The translations under genes and the position numbers were made by a program. The notes under the pieces were generated by a model. That model was given only the letters and a program-made list of their open reading frames with translations. It made no database searches and was not told the origin of the DNA. This document shows, piece by piece, positions 25,389 through 33,104 of a stretch of DNA of 64,000 bases. Source of the DNA: Bacillota bacterium (GTDB lineage: Bacteria > Bacillota > UBA4882 > UBA8346); assembly GCA_023400055.1 (NCBI GenBank), contig JAEXFN010000055.1, positions 57,420-121,419 on the forward strand, written 5' to 3'. Positions within the stretch are counted from its first letter, which is position 1. The number at the start of each line of letters is the position of its first letter.

Positions 25389-26159
25389 TTAAAAACCGAT
25401 CAGCGCCCCGCCGTCGACCGGCAGAATCACGCCATTCACAAAACCGGCGGCCTGGGAAGCCAGGTAAACCGCGGCCCAGCCGATATCCTCGGCCTGACCG
25501 AACTTGGCTAGCGGCGTCCGGCCCAGAATCTTATGAGTCCGCACTTCATCGCCGTCGATCGCCTGATGCAACATGGGCGTATCGATCCAGCCCGGCGCGA
25601 TCGCATTCACCCGGATGCCGTCTGGGGAAATTTCGGTCGCCAGCGTCCGCACCAGTCCGAGATAGCCGGATTTGGCGCAGGAATAAGCGATCACGTAAGG
25701 CTGTCCGATGAACGAAGTCATCGACGCTTGAAAAATAATGCTCCCTTTGTGTTGCGCTTTCATATACGGCACGATGGCCCGAGTCAGCGCGAAGGCCCCC
25801 ATGATGTGGACATCCATGACCTTGCGGAAATCGGCGTCCGTGGTCTCCTCGATCGGCTTTTTGCAATGTACGCCGGCATTGTTCACCAGGATCGTGATCG
25901 CTCCGAACTTGGCGATCGCTTCTTGAACGAAGGCGTCGGTCTTGTCCGTGGCACTGATGTCAAAACGCAGGTAATGGACGCCCGGACCCATTTCAGCGCA
26001 GACCCGGTTACCGAAGGCCTCATCTTCCAGGCCCACCACAATCACTTCGGCACCGGCGTTGACAAAACACTCGGCAATGGCCCGGCCGAGGCCGGTGGCC
26101 GCGCCGGTGATCAAAGCCCTCTCCCCTTTTAAGCTGAACATCTCCTGATAACTCTTCAT
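25389..26159 (-). CDS. Short-chain dehydrogenase, copy 2 of a tandem pair
   Basis: A 256-aa paralogue of the gene at 24583-25353, with the same SDR motifs (TGAATGLG, NNAG, Ser146, Tyr159, Lys163) and length. Differences cluster in residues 48-90 and around 147-153 near the active-site Ser, so the two copies may prefer different substrates. ATG 26159 overlaps the stop of the UxaA large subunit by 4 bp, and GAGG lies 8 bp upstream, so it is translationally coupled to UxaA. The upstream GTG-like extension to 26168 has no ribosome site. Confidence 0.88.
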   Translation of the reverse strand: MKSYQEMFSLKGERALITGAATGLGRAIAECFVNAGAEVIVVGLEDEAFGNRVCAEMGPGVHYLRFDISATDKTDAFVQEAIAKFGAITILVNNAGVHCKKPIEETTDADFRKVMDVHIMGAFALTRAIVPYMKAQHKGSIIFQASMTSFIGQPYVIAYSCAKSGYLGLVRTLATEISPDGIRVNAIAPGWIDTPMLHQAIDGDEVRTHKILGRTPLAKFGQAEDIGWAAVYLASQAAGFVNGVILPVDGGALIGF

Positions 26160-27376
26160 GAATTGCACCTCGTTGTCTCAATATTCGTGGTTTGATATTT
26201 ATAAGGGATGAAGTATTCTTTATGCCCCATCCGTTCCGACTTGCTTTGCTCGCCCGCGCAGACCGCGCACACTTGGTCCAGCAGTTCCAGGGCCAGCGTT
26301 TCCAGCGATTTCTCGCCGGTCAGGGCCGCTCCGGCGCAGAAGTCCATATCCTCGATCATCCGTTGATAGGTCGCTTCATTGCCGGTGATCTTGATTACTG
26401 GGGCGACCGCGCTGCCCACGACCGTTCCCCGCCCGGTTACCAGGAAAAGCAACTGGGCGCCGCAAGTGATTAAGTCCATTAATCCCTCATTGTCATTGGG
26501 ATTGGTATACCCGAACTGCATCCAGTGCGGATCGGGCGTGCTGTCCAACAGCCAAAGCCCTTTGCCGCCGGGACGCCCGGCGACTTTCAAGACGCCCTCG
26601 ATCGGCCGGGAACCGCTTTTGACGACGGCGCCCATGCTCTTCTCCTCGATCGTGGTCAGCCCGCCCACAAAATTGCCCGGCGAAATCGAGAACTGGCGCA
26701 CTGCTTGGCAATAAGCCAAGGCTTTATCGTAGGTGCAGGCGATCTCCCGCCGCGCCCGCTCGTTTTTGGCCCGCTGCGTCAGCAGTTCCCGCAGCCCGAT
26801 GGCCTCGACAATCTCTTCGAAAATAGCGGTGCCGCCCAGATCCACCAGGGCGTCGAAGACCCTGCCCACCACGACATTACCGGCCAGGCCGGAGGTGAAA
26901 TCGGAACCGCCGCACTCCGCGCCGATGATCAGGTCGGTCAAGTCCATCGGTACCCTGACGGACTCGTCGGCCAGCCGTTGCTGCATGACCGCGACGATTT
27001 CCCTGCCCCGCGCCACCGTTTTTGAGGTACCGCCGCATTCCTGAATCAGGAGCCACTGGCTGAGCTTCCCGGCTTCGGCCGCTTTTTGGGCCAACCACTC
27101 CGCCTGAATATACTCGCAACCCAGGCCGACCGGCAAAACCGCCCCGACATTGGGATGGCGGATCAGGGCCAGCAGCATCCGCACCGCGTACTCGTTGTCA
27201 GTACATCCCGAAAAGCCGACCACATCGACGTCATTGCCGGGAAAAGCGGCGCCGATCTCCTTCGCCACAAACGACGAACATTCCACCGTGTAAATGATCA
27301 ATATCTTGTTGCGGATCCCCTTGGAGCCGTCCTGGCGCAAAAATCCTCGCCAGCTTCGTTGCAGGTCCTTTATCAT
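26156..27376 (-). CDS. uxaA: Altronate dehydratase, large (C-terminal) subunit, UxaA family
   Basis: A 406-aa protein matching the catalytic second domain of UxaA/GarD, which dehydrates D-altronate (or galactarate) to a 2-keto-3-deoxy acid using iron. Conserved segments are FSGCTDNEYA, VLPVGLGCEYIQAEWLA, IIGAECGGSDFTSG and GGLTTIEEKSMG, with the invariant cysteines. The small N-terminal domain is a separate gene 81 bp upstream. The same split is seen in sulfolactate sulfo-lyase SuyAB of this family, but the partner uxaC gene argues for altronate. ATG 27376 has GAGG 9 bp upstream; the 3' end overlaps the SDR gene. Confidence 0.88.
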   Translation of the reverse strand: MIKDLQRSWRGFLRQDGSKGIRNKILIIYTVECSSFVAKEIGAAFPGNDVDVVGFSGCTDNEYAVRMLLALIRHPNVGAVLPVGLGCEYIQAEWLAQKAAEAGKLSQWLLIQECGGTSKTVARGREIVAVMQQRLADESVRVPMDLTDLIIGAECGGSDFTSGLAGNVVVGRVFDALVDLGGTAIFEEIVEAIGLRELLTQRAKNERARREIACTYDKALAYCQAVRQFSISPGNFVGGLTTIEEKSMGAVVKSGSRPIEGVLKVAGRPGGKGLWLLDSTPDPHWMQFGYTNPNDNEGLMDLITCGAQLLFLVTGRGTVVGSAVAPVIKITGNEATYQRMIEDMDFCAGAALTGEKSLETLALELLDQVCAVCAGEQSKSERMGHKEYFIPYKYQTTNIETTRCNS

Positions 27377-27457
27377 CAGCCGTTACCTCAGCGATTGCAT
27401 ATTACATTCTTGCGATATTTCAAATTTGGAGTGACGAAAATATTCCTACAATGAAAC

Positions 27458-27799
27458 TTATTCGCACTTGGTATCCGTCGGTGCTCCGGTATTCAGGTCG
27501 AGGCTTCCCGACCGCTCGTCATACAGGCTGCGGCAATTATGCAGATGAACCCATTCGCCGGCGACGATCGGGCGCAGCGCTTTGCCGATGACGACGCCAT
27601 ATTTAAGGATCGGTTCACCCGGCGCGATCGCCCGGTTGGCCAGTTTATGCCCGCTTTTAATGGCCTGGGCGATGGTCAGCGACGGTACCGCCGCGTTGCC
27701 ATTGACCTTGATGGCCCCCGGAGCCAGGTCCGCCAGCGCGGTACAAACATTATCCGCCCTCTCAATCTGAAAACAAGCTTGCCCAAATTGCCCCGCCAT
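27458..27799 (-). CDS. uxaA: Altronate dehydratase, small (N-terminal SAF-domain) subunit
   Basis: A 113-aa SAF-domain protein equal to the N-terminal domain of UxaA. The VCTALADLAPGAIKVNG opening, HKLANRAIAPGEPILKYG and the end HLHNCRS are typical. It lies 12 bp downstream of uxaC and 81 bp upstream of the large subunit, and would pair with it. The ATG is preceded by GAGGTAAGAGG. The C-terminal 20 residues extend slightly beyond the family core. Confidence 0.85.
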   Translation of the reverse strand: MAGQFGQACFQIERADNVCTALADLAPGAIKVNGNAAVPSLTIAQAIKSGHKLANRAIAPGEPILKYGVVIGKALRPIVAGEWVHLHNCRSLYDERSGSLDLNTGAPTDTKCE

Positions 27800-27811
27800 T
27801 CCTCTTACCTC

Positions 27812-29206
27812 TCATAACTTAAAGTATCGTTCGGCATTGCAATAACAAATATTTTCGACCGTCCGGCCCAGCAGTTCCAGGTCTTTCGGCAACCGGCCCG
27901 ATTCCAGCCAACCGCCGATCAGGTTGCAAAGCACCCGGCGGAAATACTCGTGGCGGGGATAAGAGATAAAACTGCGGGAATCGGTGAGCATGCCCACGAA
28001 CCGGCTTAACAGCCCCAGATCGGCCAGGGCTTTCAGTTGGCGGGTGATTCCCTCCTCGGTATCATTGAACCACCAGCCCGAGCCGAATTGGATCTTGCCG
28101 GGGTAACTGCCGTCCTGGAAATTACCGATCATGGTCCCGATGATCTCATTGTCGCTGGGATTCAGGCAATAAAGAATCGTCCGCGGCAATTGATCCCATT
28201 GGTCCAACGCATCCAAGAGGAGCGCCAGCGGTTTGGCGAACGGGCGGTCGCCGATGGAATCGAAGCCGAACACCCGCCGCATCCGGGTGTTGTTGAAACG
28301 CATGGCGCCGATATGCAATTGCATGGCCCAGTCCAGCTGATGATATTGCCTGCCGAAGAAAAGCAGCGTTTCGGTGCGGAATACCTCGATCTCCTCCGGA
28401 GTCAACGGCCCGCCGCCGTTCATCCGTTTCTTAAAGGCCGCCGCGACCTCGCCGCCGGTATCGCGGCGGTAGCAGACCTCATCCAGGGCGTGGTCGGCGA
28501 TGCGGCAGCCGTTTTGGTGGAAGTAATTCAGCCGCGCCTCCAACGCCTCCAGGAAATGCGAATAGGAATCGCCGATGCTCAGGCCGGATACCTTCTCCAG
28601 CTGTTTCACCCAGTTGACGAACTCGGGCTGGCCGATCTCCACGGCGTTGTCCGGCCGGAAAGCGGTGGACACCTTGACCGCGAAATCAGGGTCCCGCCAG
28701 ATCTGCCGGTGATGCTCCAGATCGTCCAGCGGGTCCTCAGTGGTGGCCAGCACCCGGACATTGGAGCGCCGGATCAGATTCTTCACCGAATAATCATCCC
28801 TTTGCAATTGGGCGTTGCATTTTTCCCAAATGGCATCGGCGGTGGTTTCATTCAATATTTCGGTAATTCCGAAATAACGTCGCAATTCCAAATGGGTCCA
28901 ATGATACAGCGGGTTGCCGATGCAATTGGGCACGGTCGCCGCCCAGGCCTTGAATTTGTCATAATCATGGGCATCGCCGGTGACCAGCCGTTCCGGGATC
29001 CCGTTGCTGCGCATGGCCCGCCATTTGTAATGATCGCCGCCCAGCCACAGCTCGGTAAGGTTTTTAAACTTTTTGTCCGCGGCGATGGATTCGGGCGGGA
29101 TATGACAATGATAGTCGTAAATCGGCATCTTCGCGGCATAGTCGAAATAGAGCGTGCGCGCGGCCGGACTATCCAGCAGAAAATCTTCAGTCAAAAATTC
29201 TTTCAT
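27812..29206 (-). CDS. uxaC: Glucuronate isomerase (uronate isomerase)
   Basis: A 464-aa amidohydrolase-fold enzyme converting D-glucuronate to D-fructuronate and D-galacturonate to D-tagaturonate. The N-terminal metal motif YDYHCHIPPESIA (residues about 30-42), WLGGDHYKWRAMR, and the late LTDSRSFISYPRHEYFRR are diagnostic and near identical to well-known UxaC. Length is normal. It is second in the operon, 36 bp after the RraA-like gene. With UxaA, it covers two of the three steps from galacturonate to KDG. The AraC regulator divergently transcribed at 30029 is the likely controller. Confidence 0.96.
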   Translation of the reverse strand: MKEFLTEDFLLDSPAARTLYFDYAAKMPIYDYHCHIPPESIAADKKFKNLTELWLGGDHYKWRAMRSNGIPERLVTGDAHDYDKFKAWAATVPNCIGNPLYHWTHLELRRYFGITEILNETTADAIWEKCNAQLQRDDYSVKNLIRRSNVRVLATTEDPLDDLEHHRQIWRDPDFAVKVSTAFRPDNAVEIGQPEFVNWVKQLEKVSGLSIGDSYSHFLEALEARLNYFHQNGCRIADHALDEVCYRRDTGGEVAAAFKKRMNGGGPLTPEEIEVFRTETLLFFGRQYHQLDWAMQLHIGAMRFNNTRMRRVFGFDSIGDRPFAKPLALLLDALDQWDQLPRTILYCLNPSDNEIIGTMIGNFQDGSYPGKIQFGSGWWFNDTEEGITRQLKALADLGLLSRFVGMLTDSRSFISYPRHEYFRRVLCNLIGGWLESGRLPKDLELLGRTVENICYCNAERYFKL

Positions 29207-29242
29207 AATATGACACCTTTCTCGAACCGTCGGCTTTATCCC

Positions 29243-29908
29243 TCACAGGATCCCAAATTCCTTGAACGCATCGGTGCTGGACATCCCGTTTTCAATCGCT
29301 TGGCGCACCTTTTTTTCGCCGCGGGCTTTGGCCAGCGCCAGTTCGATCACTTCCGCCTCGAGCTCCCGCGGGATAATCAGCACGCCGTCCAGATCGGCGA
29401 AGACCAGATCGCCGGGGTTGACCCAAACCTCGCCCACCTCGATCGGAACCCGGTAATCGACCACCTGGGTCCGGACCGAAGAGTCCTGGGCATACCGCCC
29501 CCGCGCAAAGACCGGCCAATTTTGCTCCAAAACCTTGGGCGTGTCGCGGATAAACCCGTTGATCACCGCGCCGACCGCGCCTCGCGTCCGGGCCGTGGCG
29601 GTCAAGAGCTCGCCCCAATAAGCGCAACGCATCGCCCCGCCGCTGGCCAGATAAATTTCGCCCGGCTCCAATTGATCCAACGCTTCGGTGAGGAGGCCAA
29701 AAGGCTTCTTTTGCTCGCCATAGACGTCAATCATCAACACCGGCATCGCCCGACCGGCCAAAACCATCGCTTCCCGCAACGGTTGAATCGGCTGCGGCAA
29801 AAACTGATGGAATCTTCCTTTTTGATCCAGGATATCTCCCACCACCGGCGTGTATAATTCCTTTTTCAGCAATGTAAAAAGTTCCTGATCATTCTTCCAT
29901 TCGGGCAT
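29243..29908 (-). CDS. RraA-like aldolase/demethylmenaquinone-methyltransferase family protein
   Basis: A 221-aa protein of the RraA/HMG-aldolase family, which in catabolic members splits 4-hydroxy-2-keto acids. Seen are GDILDQKGRFHQFLP, GELLTATARTRGAVGAVINGFIRDT (with the substrate-binding Arg-Asp) and PGDLVFADLDGVLIIP. It is the first gene of the hexuronate operon, so a metabolic rather than RNA-regulatory role is likely, perhaps as an aldolase for a keto acid. The ribosome site GAAAGAG precedes the ATG at 29908. Confidence 0.85.
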   Translation of the reverse strand: MPEWKNDQELFTLLKKELYTPVVGDILDQKGRFHQFLPQPIQPLREAMVLAGRAMPVLMIDVYGEQKKPFGLLTEALDQLEPGEIYLASGGAMRCAYWGELLTATARTRGAVGAVINGFIRDTPKVLEQNWPVFARGRYAQDSSVRTQVVDYRVPIEVGEVWVNPGDLVFADLDGVLIIPRELEAEVIELALAKARGEKKVRQAIENGMSSTDAFKEFGIL

Positions 29909-29945
29909 GAAATCATCTCTTTCTTATTGATTTATTGCAAAGGTT

Positions 29946-29961
29946 TAATATAATTATATTA
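29946..29961. promoter_or_regulatory. Perfect 16-bp palindrome in the divergent uxa/araC promoter region
   Basis: TAATATAATTATATTA, in an AT-rich gap of 120 bp between the divergent genes. On the minus strand a -10 box TATAAT (29958-29963) overlaps it but the -35 is poor, as for activator-dependent promoters. On the plus strand TTGACT occurs at 29991-29996. Confidence 0.5.
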
Positions 29962-30028
29962 TAGCTATAACAGCCTTTCACCACTAATAATTGACTAAAA
30001 ATATATAAAAATTGCGAGGTTTTGGTCG

Positions 30029-30910
30029 ATGAGCCGCTATTTATATAAAGTTAACGATGCCTTCCTCCCCAACTCCAAATTTATCCTGTACACGCCCGGG
30101 CCGACCTCCAAAAAACTGCCGTTCCGGGTAATGGCCTGCGGCCATTTTTACGCCACCGGCAGCTATGATGTGGAACGAGAAGGGCTGAACAATTACTTGG
30201 CGTTGGTTACCCTCGCGGGCGCTGGCGAAATCACTTACGAAGAGCGCCACTTCCAACTGCAGAAAGGCTCCACGATCTTGATCGATTGCGCCAAATATCA
30301 CCATTACAAGACGGTCGGGGATATGTGGGAGATCTTATGGGTCCGTTTCGATTGCAACCAGGACATCGACTATCTGCAACTGCTCAACGGCGACTCCTTC
30401 GAACCCATTTTCCTGGAGAATACGGGCGCCATCGAAATGAATATCGAACAGATCCTGCAATGGACGCAAACTCATGAACCGACCGGCGATCTGATCCTTT
30501 CCAACCTGATCAGCGCCGTCCTTACTGAACTGGGCATCCAAAAGCATCAGCAATCCACGGTGCGGCTGCCGTTATTCGCCAAGAAAATCATCGCCGAAGC
30601 CATCTCCTTCTTTGAGATTCATTACGCCACCGACATCAACATCCAGGAGTTGGCCCGGAATTTCCATGTGAGCCAGTATTCGTTCATCCGCCTCTTTAAA
30701 AAACAGACCGGGCTGACTCCCTACGAATTTTTATTGAAAACGCGCATTACCGAAGCGAAGATCCTGCTGGAGCAGGGCGACTCCACCATCGATCAGATCT
30801 CCCAACTGGTGGGTTTCAACAATCAAAACAATTTCATCCGGAAGTTCAAACTATTGACCGGAACGACTCCCCTGAAATACCGCAATCAGACAGGAGTGAC
30901 CCCTATCTGA
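30029..30910 (+). CDS. AraC-family transcriptional regulator
   Basis: A 293-aa regulator with N-terminal cupin-like sensor (residues 20-120, with GEITYEERHFQLQKGSTILID) and two C-terminal helix-turn-helix motifs (ELARNFHVSQYSFIRLFKKQTG at about 210-230, and IDQISQLVGFNNQNNFIRKFK at about 258-278). Divergent from the hexuronate operon, 120 bp away, so it likely activates that operon in response to a uronate. GCGAGG is about 10 bp upstream of the ATG; a terminator follows its stop. Confidence 0.9.
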   Translation: MSRYLYKVNDAFLPNSKFILYTPGPTSKKLPFRVMACGHFYATGSYDVEREGLNNYLALVTLAGAGEITYEERHFQLQKGSTILIDCAKYHHYKTVGDMWEILWVRFDCNQDIDYLQLLNGDSFEPIFLENTGAIEMNIEQILQWTQTHEPTGDLILSNLISAVLTELGIQKHQQSTVRLPLFAKKIIAEAISFFEIHYATDINIQELARNFHVSQYSFIRLFKKQTGLTPYEFLLKTRITEAKILLEQGDSTIDQISQLVGFNNQNNFIRKFKLLTGTTPLKYRNQTGVTPI

Positions 30911-30957
30911 GAATACCCGCTCCCACCGCCCTTCTCATCGCATCTCCTCCGAAAATA

Positions 30958-30988
30958 AAAATACCTTTCCAACCCGGAAAGGTATTTT
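30958..30988 (+). terminator. Terminator after the AraC regulator
   Basis: AAAATACCTTTCC, loop AACCC, GGAAAGGTATTTT: a perfect 13-bp stem. Confidence 0.85.
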
Positions 30989-31130
30989 AAGATGAAGCAG
31001 CGAAGTGCATTGACTCGGTCCCTTCATTAATATAATGTTGCATTTTGGCCGATCCCAGGCTGCGCCTTCCGGGTCCCGGCCCGGTTCCGTTTCAAGCTTA
31101 GCCGAGTTCATGTAAATTGAGTTGCATTTA

Positions 31131-31148
31131 TAGTTGAACTTTCAACAA
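31131..31148. promoter_or_regulatory. MarR operator, copy 1, over the -35 box
   Basis: TAGTTGAACTTTCAACAA is an inverted repeat, with a second copy 34 bp downstream. It covers the -35 box TTGAAC. Confidence 0.7.
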
Positions 31149-31162
31149 TCTTGCCTTATACT
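31134..31162 (+). promoter_or_regulatory. Promoter of the MarR-GNAT operon
   Basis: TTGAAC (31134-31139) and TATACT (31157-31162), 17-bp spacer, sandwiched between two MarR-type palindromes. Transcription would start near 31169. The segment 30989-31130 upstream has no gene that I recognise. Confidence 0.8.
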
Positions 31163-31164
31163 AA

Positions 31165-31182
31165 TAGTTGAAAGTTCAACCA
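31165..31182. promoter_or_regulatory. MarR operator, copy 2, over the transcription start
   Basis: TAGTTGAAAGTTCAACCA, palindrome of the same type as copy 1, covering the predicted +1. Two such sites around one promoter indicate autorepression. Confidence 0.7.
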
Positions 31183-31191
31183 ATCGAGGAG

Positions 31192-31668
31192 GTGCCTGCC
31201 ATCGCTGCGCTCGAGAATGATTTATTGCGGGAGATCGGTGCGCTTTCCCGGATCATCCATTCCAAATGCGATCTGAAATACAAGGAATATCGGCTGCAGA
31301 AAGGACAGTTCATCTTCCTGACCCGCATCTGCGAGCATCCCGGTCTGAATCTCGCCCAATTGTCGAATGTTCTCAAAGTCGATAAAACGACCACCACCAA
31401 AGCCATTCAGAAGTTGATACAGAGCGGCTATGTCCATAAAGAAAAAGACGCCGCCGACAACCGGGCGGCCAAACTGTACCCCACCTCCCGGGCGCTGCCG
31501 ATCTACGATCTGATAATCGCCGAGGAAAACACGCATATCGAAGCCTGTCTGAAAGGGTTCAGCGCCGACGAGATCCGGCAAGCCAGCGATCTAATCCATA
31601 GAATGCGGCAGAATACGGAGTTCCTCTGGCAGGAGATGAAACGACCGAAAGGAGAATCGAACGAATGA
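31192..31668 (+). CDS. MarR-family transcriptional regulator
   Basis: A winged-helix regulator of about 155 aa: LREIGALSRIIHSKCDLKYK, then LNLAQLSNVLKVDKTTTTKAIQKLIQSGYVHK (recognition helix) and the wing KEKDAADNRAAKLYPT. The start is uncertain. A frame-opening TTG at 31168 would sit at or before the predicted transcription start and has no ribosome site. GAGGAGG (31186-31192) touches the GTG at 31192, and the codon at the proper distance (8 bp) is ATC at 31201, a rare initiator. Relatives begin around 'MENELLREIG', which fits a start close to 31201. The 3' end overlaps the acetyltransferase by 4 bp. Confidence 0.85.
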   Translation: MPAIAALENDLLREIGALSRIIHSKCDLKYKEYRLQKGQFIFLTRICEHPGLNLAQLSNVLKVDKTTTTKAIQKLIQSGYVHKEKDAADNRAAKLYPTSRALPIYDLIIAEENTHIEACLKGFSADEIRQASDLIHRMRQNTEFLWQEMKRPKGESNE

Positions 31669-32183
31669 TTCGCAACGCTCAAGCGAGTGACCTTGATGCC
31701 ATCATGGCCATTGTACGGAAAGTCAATGTGGAAATGCGGGCCGAAGATCGGGTCCAGTGGGACGAGAGCTATCCGCAGCTGGAGGATTTCGCGCAGGATA
31801 TCGCGGAAGAGACCTTATACGTCAACGAAACCACCGGACGGATCAGCGGTTTCATCTGTCTGAACCAGCTCGAACCGGAAGAATACCGGCTCCTGCAATG
31901 GTCCCTCAACGAAAAACCGCTGGTGCTGCACAGAATGGCGGTGGATACCGCCTTCCGCAACCGGGGAATCGCTTCAAGCCTGATGCGCTTCGCTGAGGAG
32001 CTGGCCCGGAATGCCGGGGTACGTTATTTGAAATCGGATACTTATTCTTTGAATCCGCAGATGAACGCGTTATTTAAAAAGATGGGCTTCAGCTTCGTCG
32101 GCGCGATCCACGCCTTCGGCCGGCCGAGTCTTTTTAATTGTTATGAGAAGATCCTGGACACCCACCGGGCGCAATTGCCATGA
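31665..32183 (+). CDS. GNAT-family N-acetyltransferase
   Basis: A 172-aa acetyltransferase with the acetyl-CoA binding motif in LHRMAVDTAFRNRGIASSLMRFAEE (Arg-x-x-Gly-x-Ala around residue 100) and the C-terminal MNALFKKMGFSFVG typical of the fold. It is translationally coupled to the MarR gene, which suggests that it acetylates a toxic small molecule sensed by MarR; the substrate is unknown. It is followed by about 90 bp without a clear terminator, then a convergent gene. Confidence 0.88.
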   Translation: MIRNAQASDLDAIMAIVRKVNVEMRAEDRVQWDESYPQLEDFAQDIAEETLYVNETTGRISGFICLNQLEPEEYRLLQWSLNEKPLVLHRMAVDTAFRNRGIASSLMRFAEELARNAGVRYLKSDTYSLNPQMNALFKKMGFSFVGAIHAFGRPSLFNCYEKILDTHRAQLP

Positions 32184-32276
32184 CGATGGGACTGGCCTGC
32201 CATAGTAAAAAGTGGCGTATCAATGCAGTGACCGGAGCATCCTTCCCATCAAGCGCCGAAATTCAGAGTTCTCTTC

Positions 32277-32975
32277 TCAGTCGAGCCCATTGACTGCGAC
32301 AAATAATTCCAGCAGTTCCTCGCGGATGACCGGCCGGTTGGCATTGGCGGCCCGGAATTCTTGCAGCTTCCGTAGGAAAACCGGCCGCTCCATCGGCTCG
32401 TCGAGCAGCCCCTCGCAGTCAAAATAACTCCGGGCCGTCTCCGGACTGTCATCCAACTCCGAAAGGACCTGGTAGTTCTCGGCTAACAACCGAAAGGCAG
32501 CGCCGAAATCGGCCTGTTCAAAATGGTATAAGGCCAAATGTAAAGTGGGATGCAAAAAGCCGTCCACCAGAATGTAACGCCATAAGGGAGCACCAAACCC
32601 CAGCGGCCCGGTCTGCTCCAGCAAATCCCGCTCGTTAAAAGCCATCACCTTCTTTTGAAAGCTATCATAACTGGCTGCGACGAATCGCCCGACCTCGGCC
32701 GCAGAATCGTGTCGATGTTTGGCGTAATTGCGGCGGTTGACGGAGTCGAGATCCTCATGGAATGAAACCGTTTCTCCAGCGGCCAAGGCCGCCAATTTCT
32801 CGGCCGCAATCAACCGCCATTCGCTGAGATGAGCCAGAGTGTCCTTGAGCGTCCAATGATCGTAATCGCCGCTCGCGCTCATCTCCGGTCCGGACAGGAC
32901 TGAGCCATTCAGATGCTGAACTTCCTGGCCGCGAACGTGCTCAACCAGCTGAATCAGTTTCCCGCGATAGTCCAT
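32277..32975 (-). CDS. ClbS/DfsB-like (DUF1706, DinB-type four-helix) protein
   Basis: A 232-aa helical protein with WTLKDTLAHLSEWRLIAAEKLAAL (His at the typical DinB metal position), later HPTLHLALYHFEQAD. It resembles the ClbS/DfsB family (colibactin self-protection hydrolases and relatives) but the C-terminal 60 residues are extra. ATG 32975 has GGAGGG about 9 bp upstream; the frame opens at 33059 without one. It lies 129 bp after the WYL regulator on the same strand. Function unknown. Confidence 0.7.
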   Translation of the reverse strand: MDYRGKLIQLVEHVRGQEVQHLNGSVLSGPEMSASGDYDHWTLKDTLAHLSEWRLIAAEKLAALAAGETVSFHEDLDSVNRRNYAKHRHDSAAEVGRFVAASYDSFQKKVMAFNERDLLEQTGPLGFGAPLWRYILVDGFLHPTLHLALYHFEQADFGAAFRLLAENYQVLSELDDSPETARSYFDCEGLLDEPMERPVFLRKLQEFRAANANRPVIREELLELFVAVNGLD

Positions 32976-33104
32976 GTCCTTTACCCTCCAAAATTGCCAA
33001 GCCTGGCAGGAGATTTCCCCTTCTTGTTTTAATATCGGCAACTGCTTCACGGGGTCCAAAATTCTGTCGCACGGCTGGAATTATCAGCCGGGCTCTGCCG
33101 CGTA

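Noticed and set aside
28037..29857. 606-codon plus-strand ORF
   Set aside because: Antisense to uxaC and the RraA-like gene; composition is that of a shadow frame.
31010..31036. Promoter TTGACT...TATAAT on the plus strand
   Set aside because: The boxes match well but the spacer is only 15 bp, and the better promoter at 31134-31162 lies directly before the MarR gene.
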